Shown: positions 34,201-43,845 of the stretch, piece by piece | Layout: the number at the start of each line of letters is the position of its first letter | Position numbering within the stretch: the stretch's first letter is position 1 | Source: Nemertoderma westbladi | Taxonomy: Eukaryota > Xenacoelomorpha > Nemertodermatida > Nemertodermatidae | Reading direction: 5' to 3' | DNA: 64,000 nucleotides | NCBI GenBank assembly: GCA_032718475.1 | Contig: JAUCBJ010005370.1 | Coordinates: forward strand, 1 to 64,000 | The notes under the pieces: generated by a model | What the model saw: only the letters and a program-made list of their open reading frames with translations | Told to the model about the DNA's origin: nothing | Database searches by the model: none | Program-made: the position numbers and the translations under genes

Positions 34201-35086
34201 GCTCGCCCCACAGACACACCGATTGAGTTAGTGGTACCTGTATGCTAAGCTCGCTTACTTTCGTCGCTCGCCCCACAGACACACCGATTGAGTTAGTGGT
34301 ACCTGTATGCTAAGCTCGCTTACTTTCGTCGCTCGCCCCACAGACACACCGATTGAGTTAGTGGTACCTGTATGCTAAGCTCGCTTACTTTCGTCGCTCG
34401 CCCCACAGTCTGTGTCTGATTAGTGCCTCCCCCACATCATGCAGAATAGGGTGGATAGCACTAGCGTCTACCAGCTCTGCTTCTGCTAATTAGTTAACGC
34501 GACAATGTTATTGTATGGTAGGTATATAATACAAATGTCATATTGACAGATTCATATTATAATCTGGAACGTTTTATAAAAACGTTTTTTTATAAAAGAT
34601 TTACATTAAATAGGTATGACCTACAATATTTGCGCGGTGTAATTCATTTTATATTTAAACAAGTTCAATCAAACTAAAACTAGGTAGTTTGCTTTACTAT
34701 GCTATGCACACTTTCGTTGTGTATAATGTAGTAATATCATCACTAATAATGATTTACAACTAAATGCCAGAATACCAAAGTGCCTTTTGGGAACTATTCG
34801 TGTGACTTAGCCACACGTGTATTATTATTCGGACAATCTAGGCCTAGTACCTATTTGTAGTAGATCAAGATTACCTTATGAGAATAAACCACAACTGGGG
34901 CGCCTCTCAAGGCTTGTCATTACTACATACTACCGGACCTTAACGTTATAAAGTAAGAATATTTGAATACGTCTATATTAACTAAATGTTAATATCTGAA
35001 CTAAGTTCAGAAGTTACTTCTGATAAAGAACATCATACATTAGTAGAATGATGTTATACAATTAAATCTAAATGAAGTTAGCTTAC
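31283..35086 (-). other. TRAF2-like intron 2
   Basis: A 3.8-kb intron. 31500-31535 is a fragment of the GTGGGG-ended element (CTGCGCGAAGGCCCCACGAA). 31560-31960 is AT-rich. 31965-34408 is the 68-bp minisatellite. 34410-35086 is AT-rich with nothing recognised. Confidence 0.75.
31965..34408. repeat. 68-bp minisatellite, about 36 copies
   Basis: Plus-strand unit: AGACTCACCGATTGAGTTAG, TGGTACCTGTATGCTAAGCT, CGCTTACTTTCGTCGCTCGC, CCCACAAC. Variants are GACTCACCG versus GACACACCG, TTTCGTCG versus TTAAGTCG, and a 65-bp form missing ACA at the junction. Some units carry an insertion (ATCGACAGAACAACAG at about 33920). The TTAGCATAC...GGGGCGAGC core (minus strand) equals the end of the dispersed element at 29276. 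In TRAF sense, units contain GGTGAGT and AGTAAGC, both donor-like. Confidence 0.95.
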
Positions 35087-35402
35087 CTTGATTTCCCCAT
35101 AGGGAATGGAAGAACCACAATGTTTGCAAACAGTTGATCTAAGTAAACAGGATTTAGATACATGAGATTTAATATCCTGTCTGCGCAGTTCCTCCTTGCA
35201 CCCTTTAGTTGCCATCAGACAAGGGATCAATTCGAATGGACATTTACCATCGTGGTCCTTAAAATAGCAACCCAAAGATCCTTCGAAAGGACAGCCGTGA
35301 TTAGGACACCTTATCGCGAGATTATCTATCCTGCGTTGGATTGATTTGTCGTGGAACCCAACGCCAAGAAACTCACCGCATTCTAGACATTCAGATCTCC
35401 CA
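35087..35402 (-). CDS. TRAF2: TRAF2-like exon 2 (end of RING, first TRAF zinc fingers)
   Basis: This exon has 316 nt: one base completing the codon split with exon 1, then 105 codons ending phase 0 at AAG/GTAAGC. The acceptor is AATATTTTCTAG. It supplies the last RING cysteine pair (CLECG), then the linker helix (HDKSIQRRIDNLAIRCPN), then the first zinc fingers (CPNHGCPFEGSLGCYFKDHD, CPFELIPCLMATKGCKEELR, HVSKSCLLRSTVCKHCGSSI). Cys/His spacing matches zf-TRAF, used with the RING for E2 interaction. No lesions. Confidence 0.93.
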
Positions 35403-38400
35403 CTAGAAAATATTTAATTAAATTATTTAATATCAACCATCAGGGTAATTTGACAATTTTTCTATATGGATATGAAATGAGTGATTTATAATAACGAAAC
35501 AAGTGTAGATTCATTTTTAGGAATATTTACTAAAATCCCACGTTATGTCAAGTGATGTGAAGTCAAATAATGTAAATTAAGTAAGTGTGAAGTAAAGTCA
35601 GGCTGTATGTCGGGTGGTGTAAGTCAACACGTCAAGTGATGTGAAAGTCAAGTGATGTATATATGGTATGGAATACATTTTGATTAAAAAGTTCGCAACA
35701 TTAAATAAATAACGTGCAAGAACTCGCTCCCAAAAGCGAATTAATTATTTATGGGGTGTAATAATTTCCCCATTTTAGCTACGGGATTAATTTATTAGAT
35801 TAATTATATTATTTATTAAAATTATTAAATATATTAAATAATTTGTATTTTTTATTATTTATTTTATTTTTTTATTTTTATTTTATATTAAAAATATTAT
35901 TATATAATAAAAATATTAAAAATAGATATTTTATTAATTTATTAGAATTAATTATTTCTATTATAGGAATTCAATTATTATACACAATTACTAGTATAAA
36001 TTCTCCCACCCCCCCCCCCCCCGCCCCCCTGTTATATCCAATCCCTTGAATAATGTAGAAATTTAACATTATATTATATTGTTGCTCATTATTGCTCATT
36101 GTTGTTCGTTGCTGTACTTTATTATTGCTCATTGGAGCTCGTTGTTGTTAGTTCTTGCTCGTTGTTGCTCATTGTTGCTGATTGGTGCTCATTGTTGCTC
36201 GTTGTTGCTCGTTGTTGCTCATTGTTGTTCGTTGCTGCTCGTTGTTGATCATTGGTGCTCGTTGTTGCTCATTGTTGCTCGTTGTTGTACTTTATTATTG
36301 CTCGTTGTTGCTCAGTGTCGTTCGCGTTTGTTGTTGCTCATTGTTGCTCGTTGTTGCTCATTGTTGCTCGTTGTTGCTCATTATTGCTCGTTGTTGCTCA
36401 TTGTTGTTCGTTGTTGTACTTTATTATTGCTCGTTGTTGCTCATTGTTGTTCGTTGTTGTACTTTATTATTGCTCGTTGTTACTCGTTGTTGCTCATTAT
36501 TGCTCGTTGTTGCTCATTGTTGTTCGTTGTTGTACTTTATTTTTATTATTGCTCATTGGTGCTCGTTGTTGTTAGGTGTTGCTCGTTGTTGCTGATTGGT
36601 GCTCATTGTTGTTCGTTGTTGCTCGTTGTTGCTCATTGTTGTTCGTTGCTGCTCGATGTTGCTCATTGGTGCTCGTTGTTGCTCATTGTTGCTCGTTGTT
36701 GTACTTTATTATTGCTCGTTGTTGCTCATTGTCGTTCGCGTTCGTTGTTGCTCATTGTTGTTCGTTGTTGCTCGTTGTTGTTCGTTGTTGCTCATTGTTG
36801 CTCGTTGTTGCTCATTATTGCTCGTTGTTGCTCATTGTTGTCGTTGCTGCATTGTTGCTCATTGTTGCTCGTTGTTGCTCGTTGTTGTACTTTATTATTG
36901 CTCGTTGTTGCTCATTGTTGCTCGTTGTTGCTCATTGTTGTTCGTTGTTGCTCATTGTTGCTCGTTGTTGTACTTTATTATTGCTAGTTGTTGCTCGTTG
37001 TTGTACTTTATTATTGCTCATTGTTGCTCGTTGTTGCTCGTTGTTGCTCATTGTTGTTCGTTGTTGCTCATTGTTGCTCGTTGTTGCTCATTGTTGTTCG
37101 TTGTTGCTCATTGTTGCTCGTTGTTGTACTTTATTATTGCTCGTTGTTGCTCATTGTTGCTCGTTGTTGCTCGTTGTTGTCTTTATTGTTGCTAGTTGTT
37201 GCTCGTTGTTGTACTTTATTGTTGCTCGTTGTTGCTCATTGTTGCTCGTTGTTGCTCATTGTTGTTCGTTGTTGCTCATTGTTGCTCGTTGTTGTACTTT
37301 ATTATTGCTCGTTGTTGCTCATTGTTGTCATTGTTGCTCGTTGTTGCTCATTGTTGTTCGTTGTTGCTCATTGTTGTTCGTTGTTGCTCATTGTTGCTCG
37401 TTGTTGCTCATTGTTGTTCGTTGTTGCTCATTGTTGCTCGTTGTTGTCTTTATTATTGCTCATTGTTGCTCGTTGTTGCTCGTTGTTGTCTTATTGTTGC
37501 TCGTTGTTGCTCATTGTTGCTCGTTGTTGCTCATTGTTGTTCGTTGTTGCTCATTGTTGCTCGTTGTTGTACTTTATTATTGCTCGTTGTTGCTCATTGT
37601 TGTTCGTTGTTGCTCATTGTTGCTCATGTTGTTCGTTGTTGCTCATTGTTGTTCGTTGTTGCTCATTGTTGCTCGTTGTTGCTCATTGTTGTTCGTTGTT
37701 GCTCATTGTTGCTCGTTGTTGTACTTTATTATTGCTCGTTGTTGCTCATTGTTGCTCGTTGTTGCTCGTTGTTGTACTTTATTATTGCTAGTTGTTGCTC
37801 GTTGTTGTACTTTATTGTTGCTCATTGTTGCTCATTGTTGTTCGTTGTTGCTCGTTGTTGTACTTTATTATTGCTAGTTGTTGTACTTTATTATTGCTCA
37901 TTGTTGCTCATTGTTGTTCGTTGTTGCTCATTGTTGCTCATTGTTGTTCGTTGTTGCTCGTTGTTGTACTTTATTATTGCTCGTTGTTGTACTTTATTAT
38001 TGCTCATTGTTGCTCATTGTTGTTCGTTGTTGCTCGTTGTTGTACTTTATTATTGCTAGTTGTTGTACTTTATTATTGCTCATTGTTGCTCATTGTTGTT
38101 CGTTGTTGCTCGTTGTTGTACTTTATTATTGCTAGTTGTTGCTCGTTGTTGTACTTTATTATTGCTAGTTGTTGCTCGTTGTTGTACTTTATTATTGCTC
38201 GTTGTTGCTCATTGTTGTTCGTTGTTGCTCATTGTTGTTCGTTGTTGCTCATTGTTGCTCGTTGTTGTACTTTATTATTGCTCGTTGTTGCTCATTGTTG
38301 TTCGTTGTTGCTCATTGTTGCTCGTTGTTGTACTTTATTATTGCTAGTTGTTGCTCGTTGTTGTACTTTATTATTGCTCGTTGTTGTTGGTTGTTGTACT

Positions 38401-39013
38401 TTATTATTGCTCGTTGTTGCTCATTGTTGTTCGTTGTTGCTCATTGTTGTTCGTTGTTGCTCATTGTTGCTCGTTGTTGTACTTTATTATTGTTCGTTGT
38501 TGCTCATTGTTGTTCGTTGTTGCTCATTGTTGTTCGTTGTTGCTCATTGTTGCTCGTTGTTGCTCATTGTTGTTCGTTGTTGCTCATTGTTGCTCGTTGT
38601 TGTACTTTATTATTGCTAGTTGTTGCTCGTTGTTGTACTTTATTATTGCTCGTTGTTGTTGGTTGTTGCTCATTATTGTTCGCTACGCTAATTTTGTCAA
38701 AATCTCGGCTGCATGGCCTGTATTAAACGACGCCTTGATATGTGCCCTATAGGCCTGCGCCTAATATCAATCAGAAGATCGTCAGGTTTATAATAATTAT
38801 AAATTAATTACGGTAATTAATTAGTAGGGCCTACCCCTTTATCCTTTTCTTGTGTAATGTTAATAATTTACGGGTGTAGAAAGAAATACATATCTTAAAA
38901 AGGCACTCACTCACAAAATACAAGTTACATTAAGTCGTCATAGTACAAAATAATCAGAACCAACAATAAATACGATGATACGAAATTATATATTTACATC
39001 TTACCCCACTTAC
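35403..39013 (-). other. TRAF2-like intron 1
   Basis: A 3.6-kb intron. 35403-36060 is very AT-rich, with short direct repeats (AGTCAAGTGATGT near 35545-35660) and a C run (36006-36027). 36066-38683 is the 10-bp-motif array. 38690-39013 is ordinary AT-rich sequence. No coding evidence. Confidence 0.75.
36066..38683 (+). repeat. 2.6-kb array of a 10-bp motif (YTCRTTGTTG) with a 13-bp spacer motif
   Basis: Runs of CTCATTGTTG, CTCGTTGTTG and TTCGTTGTTG are punctuated about every 60-90 bp by TACTTTATTATTG. Base composition is strongly skewed: the plus strand is mostly T and G, so the transcribed TRAF strand gives an A/C-rich intron RNA. The motif has no stop in the forward frames, producing overlapping artefactual frames of 100-430 codons rich in Cys and Leu (CCSLLLIVARCCSLL). 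These are not proteins. Confidence 0.93.
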
Positions 39014-39171
39014 CTCTCCTGTAAGGAATTGAAGCAATCGATGCAGTATCTGTGACCGCATTCCGTTTGGTGAGCTTCTTTGAGAATTCCTTTACAATTG
39101 GGACACAAAAAGGCGGAGAGAACATCTTGACGGCAGGTTGGCTGTACAAAATCAATTGGAAAACCAGGCAT
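39014..39171 (-). CDS. TRAF2: TRAF2-like exon 1 (start and most of RING finger)
   Basis: ATG at 39171-39169; 52 codons plus two bases to the donor GAGAG/GTAAGTG. It starts MPGFPIDFVQPTCRQDVLSA and contains FLCPNCKGILKEAHQTECGH and RYCIDC. The Cys-x2-Cys, CGHRYC and CxxC arrangement is completed by CLEC in exon 2, a C3HC3D/C4-type TRAF RING. QTECGHRYC matches TRAF2/3 almost exactly. A further non-coding 5' exon cannot be excluded. Confidence 0.92.
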
Positions 39172-39519
39172 ATCGGTAATACTGTATAGTATAACAGTAT
39201 AATAATATTTGAAGTTTGAACATTCACATAATCACAAATAAAATAAATAGATAAATGCGATAAGGTTGCCTGATTACTGTAGTGCAGTTAAAGCTGCTGC
39301 TACACTATGAGGGGCCGTTTCGGCCTAAATTACAACATAATGTTAATTATGTATTGTACTACAGTAGTGTGCTATTTATTTGATATGACTTCGTCAAACT
39401 GGACAAAATTTACGTAGGTATTGTAGTGTTGTTCTTAATTACGTATTGTAGTGCCTTAACTTAGATGACGTGAAGCCTTAGCTTCGGAATACGGGCGTAA
39501 GTAGCAAAGGAGAAGCATT

Positions 39520-39740
39520 TTGAGTCAAAAATGTAAATTTCGGCTCTGGTCGCTAAGGGGCGCCGGGCGTCAAAAATGATGTTTTTTTAACATTACAATT
39601 CAAAATAGTCCACCTAAGATGTATCTTACACTTTTTTCTACTTAATCGCTCTTTGTCATTGGTGCAATACCGGTAAGCATTTCAAAATGTTGACTTCAAA
39701 GCCAGTACCCCCCTTGGTATTGGTATTATTTATTAGTGTC
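39520..39740 (+). repeat. Dispersed about 200-bp repeat, copy 2
   Basis: Diverged reverse complement of 660-860: GGCTCTGGTCGCTAAGGGGC, AGATGTATCTTACACTTTTT, GCATTTCAAAATGTTGACTT and CCAGTACCCC are all matched in order. Confidence 0.6.
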
Positions 39741-40985
39741 ATAATAGTTTATATCAATATAGTTATTACATTACATTGCGAGACACGTGGCATAATTGCC
39801 TAAGTACAAATACAAATGTTATAAATAAAAACAATATGCTAAAAAATATGTTATTGAAATAAGAACTATTATAAAGTACTAATTATTATTTTAACGCCAC
39901 ATACTGTATGTAGGCCTACAAAGTTTTAGTGCGAAAAATATAATAGAGTATTTTAAAATGAAGGTCTAGTGCAAAAATACTTTAAAATAAATGGAGTTGA
40001 TTAAAATACATTAGTAACATCATGTACAGACACAGGTAAAATCGAAACATTATATGTACATGTACAAGGGTCTAGTGCGAAAAATATGTTAAAACTGGTT
40101 TTATATATAATGATAACTGCTTGTATAACAGGCTAAGTAAAAATGTGGGAACAATGGTTCATTCATTCATATATGAAAGCGTATGTTAAAACAAAATTGG
40201 ATGTTCTGGCACAAGTAGAATTAGAAAACAATACAGTATGCTCATAGACGGGTGTTAAAATAGGAAATGCAGGGTAAAATTGTAACAATGCATAAGGCTA
40301 GTGCGAAAAAATATAATATACTGGTTTAAAATACGATGCCTGTTACAAAATTTATGTAAAAAATATGTTATTTAAATAAATCGAATCAGTACAAGTATAA
40401 TTAAATTAAATAGGCTTATTATTTTCTACTGTCACGCAGTGAAGATCTACATTATGTAATTACATGAAACTAATATAAATGGATATACTGTAAGCTATTG
40501 TCATGAAATGTTTATTTAAATTAAGTATAACACTGGGGATAGCCTTTTGAGGCCAGATAGGGGGGGGGGGGGGGGGGGGGGGGGGGGAACTGGACGCAAT
40601 AAAAATTCATCCCTCTCCAAGGGAAATTCGACGCAAATAACAGCTGATTACTCTCAAAAATAAAACTGTAACCTGTTCTATTGTGCTTAGTTTATTGTTT
40701 TGGTTAAAATAACGTGCCACTGTAACCTGCTCCTTTCCCTAAATTGAGAATTTAACATTGAGGCGGGAAATTAATTCACCAAGGTGGGTTTTGCGACCAG
40801 TTTCCCCCCTGTCTCTTTGAGGCATAGCCTCATTTCCAAAAGGGTTCCCGCAAGGTTATTTCAGGGATGTATAAGCAAGAACAACTCTACTACAATAGAG
40901 TTGTCCTTGGCAATAACTAAATAATATAAATGAAGGCGGATATGAGAGTTTAAAATTCAAAATCAAATTTAAACGGAAGAGGTAC
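39741..40985. other. Intergenic; degenerate repeats and 3' flank of a LINE
   Basis: The word TAGTGCGAAAAATAT recurs imperfectly at about 39928, 39969, 40073 and 40307, probably a decayed tandem repeat. A 28-base G run is at 40560-40587. From 40500 to 40985 the sequence looks like the 3' UTR of the minus-strand LINE (GAGGCTATGCCTC..AGACAGGGG stem on the minus strand at about 40806-40840). Confidence 0.55.
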
Positions 40986-40990
40986 TGTAA

Positions 40991-42462
40991 TTAAACCGTG
41001 AATGTGTTTTGGCCTCTGAGTGTCAAACGAGATAAATATAGTGCCTTAACCCGATGTTTGAAGGTTTCGAGAGTCTCTGACTTGGTGACTGAGGCAGGAA
41101 GGTCATTCCATAAGCGAGGGCCTTTAGCGAAAAAGGAACTTAGCCCATGAACTGAACGTTTAAATGGTACAATGGCCTTGACGTGAGGTCCATCTCTGTG
41201 CGAAACGCGATTTTCGCTAAAAGTTACTGTTCCACTTGGATACTTGGGTGATTGTGAGTTCATGATTTTGTACATATTTGTCACAATCCCCTGATTCACC
41301 CTGTCCTCTACTGGTAACCAATTTAATATTACAAAGTGGTCTGACCCGATGTGCTGGCGATCGGTGAGATTTAAGCAGAACATGACGCATTTGCGTTGCA
41401 AGGCTTCGAGGCGAACTGTGTGATTGCGAAATACCATGTAATGGATGCGTAATCGAAATGCGGTTGTATTAGCGCGTTGCACAGCAGCCGTCTAAAGGCT
41501 TTATCGAGAACATCAGCATGGCTGTAGAGAAACCGTCGTATAGAATTTCCTTTCTTTATGATGTTTTGGATCATCGTGTTTCCATTTAGAGTTTGGTGGA
41601 ATTGGCAACCTAACAGACACAGTTCTTGACAGGAATGTCATAGTCACCAATAGAGACTCTTAGGTTATTGTCGGCTTTTAGTCGCTGGTGGGTGCCGAAT
41701 ATAATCGATTCCGTTTTCCCTAAGTGTAAGCTAAGTCGATTATCTATGAGCCAGGTGGAGGGGTTCTTCATATTCCTTGTCAGAATGTCTGAGATTACTG
41801 AAACTGATGAACTACAGGTCATGACACTCGTGTCGTCTGCTACCGTTAGGGTGGGGCAATCGGTTGCCAAATCAATATCGTTGTTCTGACACAGAAAGAG
41901 AGGAGGTCCGAGTAATGATCCTTGAGGAAATCCATGACTAGTTTCTAGAATCGTAGAATAGTAGTTGTCGATATATACACATTGTTTTCTATTCTTGAGG
42001 TGTGAAGAAAACCAGCTGAGTGCCACTGGATCAAATCCTAAATGTTTGAGTTTCATTAAGATGATACCATGGTCGATGGTATCGAATGCCTTTCTTAAGT
42101 CTATTAATACCCCACCAGTCATTTTGCCATGGTCAATTCCATTATTTATATAGTCATGTATGTATATAATGTGAGTAATGTTTGCGTAGAATATCCAAGC
42201 CTATACCCAGACTACATATCCCGATATAGGTTATTATAAATCATATATAACATCATTTGATCCTTAACTATGTGTTATAGAACTTTGGAGATCATCGACA
42301 GTAAAGCTAGTGGTCTAGAATTTTCCACCATCAGTGTCGTTCCAATTTTGAAAGCTGGTAGGCCTATTAGCTTGGCTGTCTTGAATGCAGTCGGGAACAG
42401 TCCTTGGTTGATTGAGAGGTTTATCATGTGTGTCATTGGTTTTGCAAGGATATCTACCCCTT
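40991..42462 (-). mobile_element. CR1/L2-like LINE remnant (RT and C-terminus), minus strand
   Basis: A non-LTR reverse transcriptase broken by frameshifts and stops. Reading right to left: 42462-42270 gives a degraded fingers region (MTHMINLSINQGLFPTAFKT); 42122-41610 gives RT motif A (GVLIDLRKAFDTIDH), SGYR-like upstream, HGFPQGSLLGPPLFL (motif B) and a VADDTSVM motif C; 41574-41371 and 41482-40991 give the thumb and C-terminal region (RRLLCNALIQPHFDYAS, LNWLPVEDRV, GPRLWNDLPASVTKSETLET, FKHRVKALYL). The xLWNxLP...SFKxxLKxxL ending is typical of CR1/L2/Rex-like LINEs. Not functional. Confidence 0.85.
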
Positions 42463-42901
42463 AAGTTAAGTTAAGGATACCTTAACAGAACTTCTATAAT
42501 AACTATTTACATACCGGTACTTGTGTGTAAAGTAGCACTTTACAGTGTGATGATCCGAGTGGCTTTGTTACACAAACGAACGTTAGTGAGTGAGTGAAAA
42601 TAAAGCCACGAGGATCAGAACACTGTAAAGTACTTTGCAACAAGTATGTATGTAGTTTATTCCAAAATTTTAACATTACGAAATGATTGTACATATACAT
42701 AATAAGTGATAGAAACTGCGCAAATTATATTAGTTGCTGTATAAATAAATGTAAAAATGACATAAATTATGTTATAAATAAGTTAGCTTATATTTATGGT
42801 GGCGTTTGGAGCCATGTTATAATAATATAGCTAGGCCCTTCTGGTAATTAATATCTATACCCCGCCTACCGGTATGTACTGCAGTAGGCCTATCTGGCTG
42901 T
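42463..42901. other. Intergenic, no gene
   Basis: AT-rich. Contains a short diverged duplication in inverted order (ACTTTACAGTGTGATGATCC at 42537 versus GGATCAGAACACTGTAAAGT at 42613), forming a possible hairpin with GTGGCTTTG..AAAGCCACG. No coding signal. Confidence 0.5.
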
Positions 42902-43160
42902 CAGCGAGTTGTTATTTAGAACTTTACAACTTTAGAGGCATTACATAATTGTATTGGCCTGTACATTTAGTATTGTATTTGGTGTTATTGTTTACGTGGT
43001 ATCCAATAACAGCGTTAAGTAATGTCCCCTTAGTGGACATTACTTAACGCCGTCATGGGTTACCACCTAAACAATAACACCAAATACAATACTAAATGTA
43101 CAGGCCAATACAATTATGTAATGCCTCTAAAGTTGTAAAGTTCTAAATAACAACTCGCTG
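42902..43160. mobile_element. 259-bp hairpin (MITE-like foldback)
   Basis: CAGCGAGTTGTTATTTAGAA at the left and TTCTAAATAACAACTCGCTG at the right are exact inverted copies. The arms stay nearly perfect for about 90 bp (TTGTATTGGCCTGTACATTT), loosen, and close around GTTAAGTAATGTCC-CCTTAG-TGGACATTACTTAAC. No convincing target duplication was found. It may be a miniature inverted-repeat element or a local inversion duplication. Confidence 0.8.
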
Positions 43161-43489
43161 TTAATACTAACGGCGTTGAGTAATGCTGGTTACTACAATT
43201 TTGGAATAAAATACATCACTTTCTAGCATTTTTTAAAGTTAAGTACAAATACTTTAAACTAAAGTAAGATATCTTATAAATTATAAGCTAATGAAAAATG
43301 TAGGCCTATGCTACACATTTGTAATTATAAGATATTTCGGATCTAATCGGACTCCATAAGGTATGAGCGGTTCCCAATAGTTTCAAAATTACCTCCGTAA
43401 TGTTAATGCTGTACCGGCAATGCAGTAATGAGATTTGGCCGGTTTAGCCATATAGGTAGGCATATAGCTACCGTATGTATATCAATACT

Positions 43490-43830
43490 GCACAGCACAC
43501 AATCAACCGGCACACTACAATACATAATTAACTGGAACTCTACAATACGGTACACAATTAACTGATACACGACAATACAAAATTAAATGGCACACTACAA
43601 TACACAATTAACTGGCAGTCTGGCACTCTACCTACAATACTGCAATACGGTACACAATTAACTGATACACGACAATACACAATTAAATGGCACACTACAA
43701 TACACAATTAAATGGCACTCTACAATACACAATTAACCGCCACCCACTACAATACACAATTAACTGGTACGTGGGTTGGGTACTCTACAATACGGTACAC
43801 AATTAACTGCTACACGACAATAACTCCAAA
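43490..43830 (+). repeat. Irregular minisatellite (ACAATACACAATTAACTGGC)n
   Basis: About ten irregular copies of roughly 25-40 bp built from CTACAATACACAATTAA, then MTGGCACW or CTGATACACG. Related pieces flank the outer nested transposon at 50365-50455 and 54818-54940. Confidence 0.8.
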
Positions 43831-43845
43831 TCTAAAACCCCACGA

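Larger units (their letters stand above)
30026..39171 (-). other. TRAF2: TRAF2-like gene, complete, three exons
   Basis: Exons 39171-39014, 35402-35087 and 31282-30026 join with consistent phase (2/1, then 0) and donors GTAAGT and GTAAGC. The predicted protein has about 576 residues, compared with 501-568 for TRAF2/3/5. It has an N-terminal RING finger, TRAF-type zinc fingers, a coiled coil and a C-terminal MATH/TRAF-C domain: the layout of a cytoplasmic adaptor and E3 ubiquitin ligase recruited by TNF-receptor family and Toll/IL-1 pathways. MASGCPLFCP-type and HLAMLL motifs point to the TRAF1/2 branch more than TRAF3, but orthology needs a tree. Introns of 3.8 and 3.6 kb are dominated by minisatellites. 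Confidence 0.9.

Noticed and set aside
36079-37877. Overlapping Cys/Leu-rich frames of up to 433 codons
   Set aside because: All forward frames of the 10-bp TRAF-intron repeat are open and give the same hydrophobic pattern. It is low-complexity repeat antisense to an intron, not a membrane protein.
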